The notes: generated from the letters alone by a model not told the origin. A stretch of DNA of 64,000 nucleotides from Ectobius pallidus (GCA_964059195.1 CAXKWD010000001.1:160072532-160136531), one strand, 5' to 3'; positions 1 through 12,397 are shown, numbered from the stretch's first letter. Translations and numbers: made by a program.

Positions 1-386
1 TATTTTAAAGTGGAGTTGCCTAGATTTAAATAATGACTGATTATGCTAGGAACAAAGTAAATAAATAATTATTTTGTTCATTAATAAATTTCATTGAGTA
101 GCAACCCAACTCTAACATAAAGCAGTTCTACTTAAGGTCAATAATTCGTACATTTCACTGTCTGATGATGCTATAAGTTATGCCTCTAGCGAAATGCATC
201 ACAATTTATGAAATTACTTGTACAGCTATGCTGATGGAATAGCTAACTTATTTGCAAGAAAGAACTACAATACTTCCAGACAATTACGACACATCTCAAC
301 ATTAAATTAATGTCAATGCTGGTGTCAGTGTTATTCAACACTGTGCATGCCACCAATTTTAAGAAATTAGAAGTAGTTTTTTCTAC

Positions 387-1497
387 AATTGAATCGGTCA
401 TTTAAGAAAGGGCTTAATGACAGAAATGATAACTTTTCAGGAGAAAGAAAAAACTGTTTATTTACAGAAACATTGACAGTTAGTAAATTCTTGCATATGC
501 AATGTCTTATTATAGGTGTTTTTAAGATCTCTACATGTGAAACAGAAATACAGTATGCTTACATGACGTATTATAGTAATTGAAAGTAATGGAATTGAGC
601 CCTTTCAAAAGTATATCCCTCACACTTAACATTGAAATTGTGCAAAAACACAGTTTTAAAATAAAATAAACTATTATGATTGATTTATGTAGCATTAAAA
701 TATGATAAAGGGACAACTTAATATCTTGAATACTAAATACAGTCCTACATCAATGAAAACATACAATAAATGTAAAATACTTTCTTCATTCGTCAGCTTC
801 TTTGGTGCAAGTAGACCATGTAAGAATATCTACATAGAAATGCTTATGTTCTTCTGGTATACATTATAACACATTAGTTTTGACAAATCTTGCTTGGTGT
901 TAATGGGAACATTATTTTCATAAGCACACTTTTCAGGAAGTTTCACAGTTGATGTTGCAGATATTTCACATCAGAGGTGTGGCTGATATATATCCCTAAT
1001 GTATGTTGAAGCACAAATTTGTACTGGGTTCTTTGAATCATTACTGAGAACTTAGGTTTCAGTCTTTTTGTAATAATTTTGCCACTATGTTGAGACTTGT
1101 AGAATGTCATCAGCCAATACCAATAAGACTGTAGGCCTAAATCCTCCTTGTTTTACTGAGTTGACAATGATTTGTACATATTCCCTGATAGAAAGAATTC
1201 TATCTAGCTTATAGACACATCTCTTGATTAAACCAAAATCAAGGAACAATGACCATAAGTCTTACATTCACTGCTAGGATTCAGGAAGGTTCAGTATTGA
1301 AAGGACTCCATTCCTGGAGTTGAGGCATTTCTAAACTGAATGGTATATTCAAGCTGCTGTAGAACTAACTTTAGTAGGTGGAATTGGGTCTTTCTTTAAC
1401 AGAATCATGCATCTACCCCTGGTGAACCCATTTACCTCATAACATCCATTTTGAAAAAAAGTGTCATTGAGCCCTTTCTTAAATGACCGATTCAATT
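387..1497. repeat. segment bounded by a 36-bp inverted repeat
   Basis: The 36 bases at 387-422 return in reverse complement at 1462-1497 with one mismatch. The shared core includes ATTGAATCGGTCATTTAAG followed by AAAGGGC. About 1.04 kb lies between the arms and contains a minus-strand reverse transcriptase relic. I see no convincing target-site duplication outside the arms, so this could be a DNA transposon with terminal inverted repeats or an inversion product. A shorter relative of the same core (GAGCCCTTTC) occurs at about 594. Confidence 0.6.
970..1200 (-). pseudogene. degenerate non-LTR retrotransposon reverse transcriptase fragment
   Basis: Read on the minus strand, this stretch gives pieces typical of the LINE reverse transcriptase palm: EYVQIIVNSVKQGG (compare the family block VKQG-PLSP) and, soon after, LADDI, matching the catalytic ADD box. 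A further piece, NPVQICASTYI, resembles the segment after the palm. Only about 10 residues separate VKQGG from ADD, far fewer than in intact enzymes, so an internal deletion is likely. In-frame stops are present. It is a non-functional relic; the LINE clade cannot be named from this much sequence. Confidence 0.5.
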
Positions 1498-2257
1498 TTT
1501 GACAACACTTAGTTTTTAATACACAGTAGTGACACTGTCTCTCAATTTATAACTTCTGGTCAATTTTAAAACCTTGTTTGGGGGTCTCCAAGAATTGATT
1601 CAATTTAAGAGACATTAACGAATATAGTTGGTATGGTATGATAAATGCATCACACAATTGGTATGCAGTGTGTATGCTTTGAAAAAAAATGATCATTTTT
1701 ATCATAGTTTTAATGATAATTTAATATAATTTTAGAGCAATTAATATTATAAATTATTATCATGTTGCTTATAACAGCAGTTATACCCATGTATATTATA
1801 TCTAAATTTGAATCTTCACCCAACTTTTAATATTCAGGCAATATAAACAGGTTGTGTGTGTTACTATTGAGAGTATGATGAGCCATTTTTGGAAATACGA
1901 TAGATGTTTTTCCTTCAAGCAGGCATCCCGTTATATACATGTCCATGTTTATACTAGTGTTTTAAGGCGGAAATTTCTCTCATAACAAAATTATTATATT
2001 GCTTAAAGCATTAAAGCAAAATTGATTAATACCGTGCAATGGACTCATATATGAAAAAAAGCTTATATTAAACCAAATATTAAACTAATATAAAAATAAT
2101 AAATTAAAACATTAAAATAATAAATAAAATAAATTTAAAACTAATATTAATTTATTAAACTAAAAACGATTAGTATAAAAATTTATCAGAAGGAGAATTA
2201 CACATGAAGTTTCTTTTAACATGAAAATTTAATATTTCTAATAAAAAATGTACTCAC
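1498..2257. other. AT-rich non-coding stretch
   Basis: Very AT-rich sequence, with runs such as repeated AATAAAAT blocks at about 2085-2160. I see no coding signal. It would be intron or 3' flank of the Ig-domain gene read on the minus strand. Confidence 0.5.
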
Positions 2258-2436
2258 AATATACTGCTACGTATACAACGTTGCTGGATTCTTGACTGCC
2301 GACTTTATTCTCTAGCTCACATGTGTACACTCCTTGATCATGTCGAGTCGAGTTCTTGATCAGGAGAGTGGGCTGGTCGATCGTACCACCTTCATAGTGA
2401 TCTGGGGTCAGATTTACTATTTCGCCATCCCGAAGC
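2258..2436 (-). CDS. internal exon of an immunoglobulin-domain protein
   Basis: The exon encodes the C-terminal half of an immunoglobulin (I-set/C2-like) domain of a secreted or cell-surface adhesion or receptor protein. The key sign is the block RHDQGVYTCELENKVG: the D-x-G-x-Y-x-C pattern contains the second disulphide cysteine and tyrosine corner of the fold. An N-glycosylation-type NST and a final beta-strand NVVYVAVY follow the expected order. The acceptor on the minus strand is a pyrimidine-rich tract ending TTTTTCAACAG, and the donor is GTGAGTAC, a near-perfect consensus. The exon is 179 bp: one base completes a codon, then 59 codons, then one base begins the next codon. The first half of the domain, with the first cysteine, must lie in an upstream exon at higher coordinates that I could not find. 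Ig proteins are too similar to name the gene from half a domain. Confidence 0.85.
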
Positions 2437-2586
2437 CTGTTGAAAAACAGAAACAAAACCTATGTAAATATCACAATGCACAATCATCTTACAAAATAAA
2501 GATAGATTGGAAGTAGTATAACTGCAGATTTTAACAGCTTAGTCCTTCTGTAGAAACAAACAAAAATTCAAACGCCAATTTTTTTT

Positions 2587-2650
2587 TGTCCCAGGTGAGT
2601 ACAAGTGAGTACTTGTCCCAGGTGAGTACTTTTTTGTCCCAGGTGTGTAC
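2587..2650 (+). repeat. threefold short repeat carrying 5' splice-site consensus
   Basis: The motif GTCCCAGGTGAGTAC occurs at 2588 and 2615, and a variant with GTGTGTAC at about 2637. A partial GTGAGTAC lies between the first two. Each contains CAGGTGAGT or CAGGTGTGT, the plus-strand 5' splice-site consensus. The Ig exon nearby is on the other strand, so these are not its splice sites. It is probably a local tandem duplication. Confidence 0.6.
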
Positions 2651-4450
2651 TAAAGAAATTCGTTAGTTGAAGAAAAGTATTAATAAGATAGTGGCATAAA
2701 AATATTTTTAAACAGAATTTATTAGATGATTTTTTAATTAAAAAATTTAACTCTGAAAAATCATTTTTAAGACGATCAGTTTTAAAGTAAAAATCGTAAC
2801 CTCTGTACGAGAGTTGAGGAAACACAGAAGTTTTGTAGATTACGAAACATTACATACAGTGGAACTGTAATAACCTAGCAGAGTGTGTGTGAAGAAGAAG
2901 GAAGATCTCTTCCGTGGTGTTAGCACTCGAACACCTTGAGAACACAATTTCCGTGATACTTCTCCTTCATTAACGCGGGGTTTGATGATGATAAGTGTCG
3001 AGAAATTCTTGACAGCGTGAGACCGTGTTATCAGCAAGCTTCTCTGTTTAGAATTCCAGTAAAAATTCAACTTTGAAATCTTCATGCCAGAATGTCTGTG
3101 CCTATTTTCTATAAACGATCATACATATCTCTAACAGCATAAAAGGCCAGCATGCTATTAAGAGAAAAACATAGTGAATAAGAAATTGGTATCGCTAACA
3201 ATTAAAATATAATATTTTAAATCATATTTTCGTAAACATTTCTCAGTATTCTTCTTGGAGGGGGCGTATTTATAACTTATTTACAAATTTCATGAAATAT
3301 TACAAATTTTGCGATATTTAGTGGATACAGTTTGCTCAAAAGTGATATTTTAAGCATCTATAATCAAAATATAGCTAAGGAAAGCTGTTTTGTAAAACTT
3401 CGCGCTTATCACTGTTATAAGTTCCCACGGTACCTACATACCATACGTCCTTAATAAACAAAAAAGCACTTCAAATAAATTATAGGTACAACGATTTATA
3501 CTGTAAATCTATCCGTACGTTTACAACCAAAAGGAGAGGATGACTCATCTCGGAAAAGAACTTTTATTATTGGTCCAGATAGAAAGAGGTATATGCGAAT
3601 ATTGTATTTTCGGAATTACTAAATCCGAAAAAAAATTGGCTATTTTTAACAATCTAGCTAAGGGCACTTTGTCGGTGAACAATACAATTTAATTTCAATA
3701 ACGTAATTTAATATATAAGCGTCTGTAGATCATAATTCAGAATATGACTAATTCAGGTGAGACGCCTTTCAAAATTCATAGCATAATGATCATTTATAGC
3801 TTTGGGATGCCCTGCTATAACTCAGAATTACTACATTATGCGATAAATGTACCGTTGAGAGCTATAGTTTTCTGTTAGATTCATAGCCAAAGGTCACTAG
3901 ATCGAAACTTAACGTACTGTTTTGTGTGTTTGATTTATGTTCAATTATTTCCCTTGGACCCACCATGTAATTTCCGGGGTTATTACTTTGTGATAAGTCA
4001 TATCTCAATATATTTCCCCAGACACCATTTATGGCCTCGGAATACATCACATACATTGTCCCCAGTTGTATTGAATAACTCACCGATATTTTTCATACGA
4101 AGATTTTAATTTGGCGGGCAATACATAAATTGTATTGCAGTAATTTAAGTGTATTACGACATTAAATTGAAATGTTGTTGCCATGGCAGACGAAGAACAA
4201 ATCCCCTGCTGTTTAATAGGGACATCGACAATATATTTAAGCGGTCTCATTTCACATGAATTTTAGGCGAATAACTTCGGGTTTAGTTTCCCACTCTACT
4301 GGATTTCGGCACGCGATGTTCGGCGTTGGTATGCGGTCTCTGGCTTGCAGACCAACACTCCCATTGACTCACAACGACCTTGCATGTCATTGGTCTGTTC
4401 CATACGGTCCTGCAACCTCTACATAAAGCTAAATAATGCAAAACACTAAC

Positions 4451-4700
4451 CACATTAGTTAAGTGCGCGAGCGGAGGCGGCAGCCGAAGCGAAGCGCCCT
4501 TGCATTTTCGAATAATGTACGATACACTGTTTGTCGGTTTCGAAAATGTGGCATATTATATCTTTCGGAGGGTTGTCTGACCATTATCACGTTGGCAGCT
4601 GATTCCAGCACCACGTGACCCATCGACTTCTTCCCAGCATGCACCTGCGCTGTTTCTAGCAGCTGATTCTGTATTATTGTGATTCCATTCTGAGCGCCAT
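4451..4700. other. GC-richer island of unknown nature
   Basis: The stretch is richer in G+C and CpG than its surroundings (for example GCGCGAGCGGAGGCGGCAG near 4465). A 61-codon minus-strand frame crosses it but resembles nothing I know. It could be a promoter region, an exon or an old repeat. Confidence 0.25.
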
Positions 4701-5141
4701 TTAGGTTAGTTTTTTGTGAACTTCTTACCGATTTTACCCATATTTAAAATATTCTTAGAAACAAAAGGTGCCCTTATATGGATTCTAAAACTTCTGGAGA
4801 ATAATATTACATGAAATTTTGCCGTTTTACGTGAGTAAAAAACAAAATTAACGAATCCAGTAGAATGGGAAACTAAATAACTTCTACCGTTAAAATCAGG
4901 AGGCACGGAGTTGCAAGGACACATATATTTAATTCATTTTATATACAATTTATAAATCCGAGAGCATAATCTAGCTCTCTTAACGAGGTCTACACAAGAT
5001 CATCAATCAACAATCTAATGTTTATTGATTGAAGATGATACATCGTTATATCGAAATGCATATCACACCATAACAATTACACGCTCTCAAATTATTACTG
5101 TGACGAAGTAACGCCTTAATTTAAAAGAACTTCAAACGGCT

Positions 5142-5313
5142 AGAACATTTATAAGATCTGCTATAATAGACTTTTGGAAGACTTCACATATAAATTATAT
5201 TAGATTATGAAGAATATATGTTATTAAAGAACATTTATAAGATCTGCTATAATATACTTTTGGAAGATTTCACATATAAATTATATTAAGTTATGAAGAA
5301 TATATGTTATTAA
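5142..5313 (+). repeat. two-copy tandem repeat, 86-bp unit
   Basis: Bases 5142-5227 and 5228-5313 are nearly identical, each starting AGAACATTTATAAGATCTGC and ending in ATATGTTATTA. Only a few substitutions separate them (for example GACTTC versus GATTTC), so the duplication is fairly recent. Confidence 0.9.
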
Positions 5314-6342
5314 TAATCAATATTCTGTTGTTAATTGAATGATTGTACATATAATTCAGATTTTACTTACATCTGTTGTTACTTGAATATTGTACACATC
5401 ATTTTAGATTTTATAGACGTCATCTAGAAAATAATCCGATTATTGTAAATTGCAAGATAACTGTATCAAAATTTTAGTCACAAGCAGATAATATTAGCAT
5501 CCATATATAATGCAAAAAGCCCTAGATTAAAACTATGTAACATAAACTATTAAATATACAGGAACGCAAATTGCCTATATTTATTAGCTTTAAATTATCA
5601 AACGACTGATAAATACCTGAATTCTCAAATGAATACATATATATATATATATATATAAATGTAAACAAACTGTCTAATGTTTGACAATATATACAGCAAT
5701 ATTATCAACATTTAAGTGATTTTATATGTATATATTGATTATATATTTTCCCCTGCACAAGAGCTGCGGGCGACTTCTTGATGGCAACATATTCTTACAT
5801 TTTTAAAACAGCATGATATATTTTGATTAATAAGAATCCAGTCTGATCCTGAGACATTCCGTGAAGGACAGAGTTTATACATATGAAACGTTATTTTTGA
5901 ACTGCATCAATTGTAAACACGAAGTAAAACTAAAATGTTCAATTGAGCAAAACATCTTAATAACTGTATATATGCTTGTAACGCCCACTTTCCGACGAAC
6001 AAGGAAATTGAAAGCGGAGTGCGTATTGTACATCGTAAAAAATCTTATGTAAGTCTAGTTTCTGCAGATATTGACTGGTGAAGTTGCACAGTAGAAAGCA
6101 TCTCCTGCAGGGAATGTAGTGACCTCTTGCATGCATATATTTTTTATTGATATTGAGCTGTGTATTTTATTTCTTTTTTGCCACAGTAATATTATGAAAT
6201 AACTAGGTATCCTTGCGCATTAGATACGGAAGACATTAAATTCACTTTTTCCATATTATGAGAGCATGAGAAACTGTGAGTAGTAGCAGTAGATGATTAC
6301 AGCATGAAAAGTCCATAATCTATGTTCAGATCTATTGCTTCT
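5314..6342. other. AT-rich non-coding stretch with a TA microsatellite
   Basis: Non-coding sequence with an (AT)n run at about 5637-5658. No gene or repeat family is recognised. Confidence 0.4.
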
Positions 6343-6545
6343 TTACTTAACGAAAGTAAAACTCAACTTCTGGTATTTAGTGTAAGAAATACTCCTTTAG
6401 AAAAAATCCAGCTAAGGTAAAATTATTATGTGTTAGTAATTGACAATAGATTGTCCCGGACACCACACATCAACAACATTACGCCTAAACTTTACAGAGT
6501 CATATATGTAATAGAAATTTAAGAAATTACATTCCTGATACATAA
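6343..6545 (+). pseudogene. non-LTR retrotransposon (Jockey/CR1-like) reverse transcriptase relic
   Basis: A plus-strand translation with one or two stops gives NESKTQLLVFSVRNTP and then VIDNRLSRTPHINNI. This matches the stretch after the catalytic core in Jockey/CR1-type reverse transcriptases, where an N-x-x-KT-x-x-(L/M)-x-F block is followed by LGI-x-IDSKLTW-x-x-HI. Only this part is preserved and the frame is broken, so it is a dead fragment. The family assignment rests on motif order alone. Confidence 0.65.
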
Positions 6546-8861
6546 AATGCAAGAACAGTTTAATTTGCATATTGTCACAGAATCATTTAACTTACTGAAA
6601 CACTTTTTTTATTAATTAAAAATAATGACATTAATAAACTTATATATTTATAGGTTTACACATTTATGATAAAATAACATCGACATTAATTTAAAGAGAT
6701 ATTCTTACAATACAATAAATAATAAGCATATTAACTTATCAAACCTTCTAAATCATAAAACGGCTTTGTCGTGTTTAGTATAAAAATTATAAAACAATTT
6801 ACCTATATAATTTTCACATATAGGCCTATCTGCTACGAGTTTGAAACAGAAGTTATAGGCCTTCGACTAGTCAGCTCTCACACCGTATTACAATATATAG
6901 TAATTTTTCAAGGACAAAGGGAAACCTTTAATTCGATATCAGATAGAACGCAACAATGTGCCAATAGGGTAGATCTTGTAATGTTTATCTCATTATTAGG
7001 ACAAGTCATTTGATGAGTTTTGATGATTTTTGCATCTTTCTTATCTGAAGGTTGAAAGATAGCTTGAATATATACAAATATGTAGCTGAAGTAATTGATT
7101 AATTAAGGGAATTTTTTTTTTTTTTTAAATTTCATCATTTTCAGAGTTAGGTATTTTTTGGACATTTTTAGGTCATTTTCGAAATTTGTAAATAGTTTCT
7201 AAAACAAAGTGTTACATTTCGTTATATTTTGAATTTTTCATTATTATTTACGTTTTTAATGCTTGTCTATTATAACTTTACAAGCAAATAAGGTCCACAG
7301 GAAACAAAGCTGACTTGCGTATATGTGAAAGGAAGGTGCATTTTGAACTCCACTACATTTCCATAAAATATGGTATAAGCAATGCCTTCTTCTCGTACTT
7401 TTAAGGAATGAGCATTTTGAACTAGACGGGATTTTCCAAGAAAACATGGTACAGACAGTACCTGCTTCCCCTATTTTAAAGGAATGTGCAAAATGAACTC
7501 ATCCCAGCACGGCCATTGTTATTCATTTTCAGGTCTATCAGAAGGACTTTCACTGTGTATTTCTTTCGCAAAGGGTGTCCAAGTAGTATTCATTTAGGCC
7601 TATTTAGTTAGTAACAAGATAAAAAGTGTTATATATTGTAATTTAAATATAACACACTGCAATTCATTAAACTTCTCTCTAAAATCAACTTACTACTTCT
7701 AGAAACGAATTATAAGTACTAATGGACAATTTATTGGTCTTTTTAATGGCATGTCTTCTTTTAGAGCATAATTCATTTTTTATTTTGCATTTTTCACTAT
7801 TTTATGGTCATTTTATGGTCATTATAATAAGTGTAGGCTACATACTTTCATCATATTTTCAAGTATAACATTTTAAGTATGTGTAATCTATCTACTTCTG
7901 TTTTAGATATTTTATTGGCTAATATGTAGTTTATCTACTTGGCTCTTAAATATTTTATTTTCCGCTATAAGTAAGTTAATATTCAAAATCTGACGTTATG
8001 TATCCTGTATGAGCGGAATGATAACATACTATTTATTTATTTATTTAGCTACAAGTTGGATAAAATACGTCGGTTAAATAATGAAATATTTTAAAGTTAA
8101 CATGATTTTATGCACCCAAAAATGATGGGAGATCCGCGAAATGAACTCAATGTTTTTTCAAGGAGCTAAAGAATCGATTACCCTGAATAGATCCTAGAGA
8201 GAGCTTAAGAGATGCTTTCAGCTATGCTAGATAGCAAACGGCTTTAGGATAATTTTGATTGTAGTTCACTGAGTTCTATCTCGGCAAGAGGTGGAGCTAT
8301 AATCGACAGGCACACACAGAGTGGTGATGAAGCCGTGTTATCAGCGCGTGGTTGTGTATTGCCTCGATTAAAGCGAATGGTCTCCCTGGCAACAGTCAAA
8401 TTGCAAGCTTACGTCCCACTACCTGATTCTATACTTCTGACACGTATCACGAGAATACAGAATTTCTTCTCCCAGTAGTAATAAATTAAATACACGTAAA
8501 ATTACAATTACACAATCAAGAATGGAAAGATAAAGTGTCGTATTTGGTTTGAAAAAAAAGTTCGATAACATGACCGCATAATCCACAATCTAGACAAACG
8601 TAACTCTGAAGTATAATCAGAGAATGACTATAGGAAATATTAAATTTATAATAACAAGAGGGAAATATATTCCTGAAAGAAGGGAAATATTACTATATTT
8701 ATATTATATTATATGTAACGAACATATGTTACTAACATAGGCCAACAGAAAATGGCATGAAAATAGGATTTTAAAAAAATCAGCGTTATTTATACTCCTC
8801 AAGTTTCGAGGAATATACTATGATACTATTGATTGTAAATTATTTTCTTTTGTTGGTGTAT
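6546..8861. other. non-coding repeat-like stretch
   Basis: No gene is seen. Between about 7130 and 7830 the sequence carries ATGACC-type words on the minus strand (GAAAATGACCTAAAAATG at about 7160-7180, AATGACCATAAAATGACC near 7815) like those in the hAT element at 11290-12389, so an old hAT remnant is possible. Within it, a motif resembling AAGGAATGTGCATTTTGAAC recurs three times at about 7333, 7400 and 7480. An (ATTT)n run lies near 8030. Confidence 0.35.
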
Positions 8862-9068
8862 TTTATGGAGTAAATTTAAACTGATATTAATTTTTATGGA
8901 TGTGATATGGGATGAAATAGCGAGGAAGACTCATGGTATATAAACATCCAATTCGGCATTTGCGTTTACATGAAAAAGCCCATGTCAAAATGGCCGGCCA
9001 CGGGATTAGAACCTGGAACCTCCCGAATGAAAGTCCTAGACGTTATCATCTCGGCCACCTTGGTCGGT
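8862..9068 (-). repeat. tRNA-derived SINE, family A copy 1
   Basis: On the minus strand it starts with a tRNA-like head that has an A-box-like GGTGGCCGAGATG and a B-box-like GGTTCTAATCC, as in leucine- or serine-type tRNAs. A tRNA-unrelated body and a tail ending TTTACTCCATAAAATAC follow. The copy at 49141-49367 has the same organisation from head to tail. SINEs of this kind are transcribed by RNA polymerase III and moved by LINE enzymes. Confidence 0.85.
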
Positions 9069-11281
9069 AAATGTATTTTTAATTTGATATATCGTAGTAG
9101 GCCTTACAAATAGTTGTTTTAAAATTGAAATTGCAGCGGTGAAACCAATTGGTTTTAACCCTTTAAGAGCTGAGTTTATATTAATATAAGCATTCATCAA
9201 GTTATATCAGGGGGTTTAGATGTTTGAATTCAGTGACTAAAATTTTGGTGATATGAACGGCAATCCTAACGCGCGGATAAAATTCTTCATATTGTAGAAT
9301 AAAGCATTAGCTTATTCTCTGTTTTTATGTAATTTTTTCCGTGATAAATATGTAAGTCAGTAGCTGTTAAAATATAATTCAATTTTTCAAACAGTATCGT
9401 ACTTTCTATTTTATATTAATTTAATAAGTTAATAGAAACAAAACATATGTGAATGGTAAAAAAGTTAGAAAGGATGGAAAATAGTTGGAATTTTCTACCG
9501 GTAATTGTAAAAGCGTAACTAGATAAAGGAATAATACCCACATTCACAAATAAGTGCGCTACAAAAACGAAAATAAAAATTTTAGACTAAACTAATCGGT
9601 ATATTTTATAGTGTACTCAACCTTGACCCGAAACTGGAAGTGCCAAGGAAAAAAATGTAACTTTTTAAAAAGGAAAATATTGTAATTTGTATAGCAAAAG
9701 GAAAATTAATCATATGAATTTGCATGTCCGAATAGACATGTCTTGTGTCGAAACCGGAATTCCTATTAAAAATGATAAAGAACGACTGCTTAGATATAAG
9801 TAACGAGAATGGACTGATATTCTTTCCAACTTTAGATGAGAAGTTTACAACGCGGGTTATTGAAAATCTTTGTGTATGAAACGTTTCGTAAACGATAAAG
9901 GATTAATAAACTAATATTTTACGTACTGGTGCTCTTTTACTGGAACTTAAAAAAAAGAACGAAGATTAATATTATACAGTTTCTTGTGATAGGACCCTGT
10001 TTACCCCTGAAACCACTGAATTTATATGCAGACTTTTCACACAGGCAGTTTAGAAAGGAACGATCGCCATGGGAGCCTTTTCTTGTTAAAAACGCCTGAA
10101 TGGATAGAGAGGCGGCAACTTCTGTGTCCTCTGCGTGTAGCGTGTAGTCTAGTTGTTAGCTCTCAGGCGCTGTGCTATGAGAATGGCAGAGGAGTAAAGG
10201 AAAACTGAAATATTACTGAGGCGCCACTTTCGGCGCTGCTCTGTGAGTTTCGTGTTCAACTCGTTCTCTATGATCCTCATGCAATGCAGCTTTGTTCAGC
10301 GGACGTGTAACTTACTCGAACATGGCGGTTACACAGTGAGGCTTATTTATTGTGCAAAGGCATTACTACATTATGACGTATAGAGTTCATTTGAACGTCC
10401 CTTTTATTCAACTTCCCCGTACGAAAGATTCCACGACAGAAGAAGCTTTGTATTATCCTATGAAATTCGATGTAGAGTTTTAATAAAATATACATATTTA
10501 CGAGATAGGCCTTCTCTAAATATAAGTATAATTTTCAGGGGAAAAAGTTGTTTATGTGAACAGCATAGTTTGAACAAGAACAAATTGTTTGAAGATACAT
10601 ATTATCAATAATACGAAACGAGACTAATATAATAATATGATATTTTGAATAATAGTAATATATTATAATTATTATTACTCTTAATATTACAATTTTGTGT
10701 ATGTGTTCAGAAATTTATAGTAGTAAAACAAGCTGAATAGAAAAATAAAAATGAGGCTACAACTTTCTATAAAACCAGATATAAATACAGATATAAATAC
10801 AGGCTATAAATACAGTCTTCTTACTGAACAGCATTATTGAGGCACATGTCTTTCCATATGATTTTGTACAATTTTAAAATTAATAAATTTTGTATCGAAA
10901 AAATATCCCTTAATTTTTAAGTTCTTATAAAATTTAAATATACAAACAAAACAAAATTAAACAAAATTGAAAATGCAAGATAACAATAAAAATGTATTAT
11001 TAATTCAGTTCATTTTTTAGTTAAATATTTTATATCTGAATTAAGTATAATTAGTAAGTATAAGCAAGTCCAATTAATGATATTAACAGAATAAAAAAAT
11101 TGAGGACTAAGCGGTTACACTAAAGATTAAAGGGGTTTCAGGCTGAGAAGTTCCACACTGCTTTACAGCAATATTAAAATAACGCTTCTGACTTTTAATT
11201 TATAACTATTTAAAAACAGTTAAGTGATAAGTAATCAAGAATTCTGCAGGAATATACGGAATAGGAACAAAAACTTGTAGT
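9069..11281. other. non-coding stretch
   Basis: Mostly AT-rich sequence with no recognised gene. A moderately GC-rich part at about 10020-10330 contains a 60-codon open frame without recognisable features. Confidence 0.35.
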
Positions 11282-12397
11282 CTGATAACCAGGGCCCGGA
11301 TTTTGATGACCTAAAAATACCTTAAAAATGAGCTATAAAATGACTGAAAAATACAGAAAAATGACCCAAAAATTTATGTGAAAATGCTAGTTTATTCATC
11401 AGATTTGTGACTATTCTTCATTCACGTTTTTGACCCCATTATATAGGCTTGTAATTAGTTAATTGGCAAATACGGTTAAATGCAAACAGCAAACACCGTC
11501 TTTCAGTATCCAAATTAAAATTATAACAAGATCTATTTAATTATAATTATTTAGAGTTCTCATAATATTAAATGTAAGTAAATGTACAAAAAACTCCATA
11601 TAATGCAAGAAACAACACAAAATGAAAAAATGACTTTAAAATTTATAAAATGACCTAAAAATATGAAATGTGGGAATAAAAGACCATAGAAGGGTAAAAA
11701 ATGTCCAAATAATGACTTTGAATTCTAAAAATGACCTAAAAGTGAAAAATAAAAAAATGACCCTAAAATTGTCATTTTTGTAATCTAGGAGTCATGATTA
11801 GAATACCTGCTGTAGTGAGCAACGTCCAGTTTTTTTTAAATTATTTATTTATTTATTTATTTTAACTCTACTAAACTAAAAAAAAAATTACATAGACTAT
11901 TGACAGTAAAAATAAAGAACATTAAGAACAACAAAAGAACAACTAAAACAATTAATGAAAACAACACACACTTAATCTTCCAAACACTCGTAACAGTGAG
12001 AGTCTTAATCTTCCAAACACTTTGTTGATTAGATTAAAGGTTTCCAACGTGTGCGTCGAAGATAGTCCAGGTACATTTCTTTATCAGTGGAGCCAAAATT
12101 GTGAATAATGTAAGTTACAGTATGTCCTATGAGTTGCATAATGTTCTGGTGCGTGTTTTTCGGGGTGCATAAAAAAATCAGGAAACAGAAACATTCTAGG
12201 AGTGAAGGACAATTTTTGCGCTGTTAATATGTTACGGGTGTATGCCAAGAGAATACGCCATACAGGTAAGACGGTTGGGCACTCTGTAAGACGATGAAGT
12301 AAGGTGTCAATTTGGTTGCAAAAAGTACACTGATTAGAAAGCGTCATTTTAATTTTAAAAGATGACATGTCATCAAATTCCGGGCCCTGCTGATAAC
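11282..12397. mobile_element. non-autonomous hAT-type DNA transposon with 8-bp target duplication
   Basis: The element runs from 11290 to 12389 (1100 bp). Both ends begin CAGGGCCCGGA and continue TTTGATGAC after one mismatch, a typical hAT terminal inverted repeat. The 8-base sequence CTGATAAC occurs directly outside both ends (11282-11289 and 12390-12397), which is the target-site duplication size of hAT elements. No transposase frame is present. The left half is rich in AAAATGACC words, and the right half holds a LINE fragment. It must have been moved by a transposase supplied elsewhere. Confidence 0.92.
11829..12365 (-). pseudogene. LINE 3' end fragment with zinc-finger-like C-terminus
   Basis: A minus-strand open frame (to about 12084) contains CTFCNQIDTLLHRLTEC, a CX2CX7HX4C motif known from the C-terminal region after the reverse transcriptase of many non-LTR retrotransposons. 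A tryptophan-containing segment (VWRILLAYTRN) follows, also typical. Downstream on the minus strand lie a stop, a 3' untranslated stretch with a duplicated GTGTTTGGAAGATTAAG, and an AAAT-repeat tail at about 11833-11862, consistent with a LINE 3' terminus. The fragment lacks the polymerase and lies wholly inside the hAT element. Confidence 0.7.

Larger units (their letters stand above)
2437..5141. other. non-coding stretch, probable intron
   Basis: No exon or recognisable gene is visible. It holds a small triplicated motif (2587-2650) and a short stretch richer in G+C (about 4451-4700). If the Ig gene continues upstream, this is part of its intron. Confidence 0.4.
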
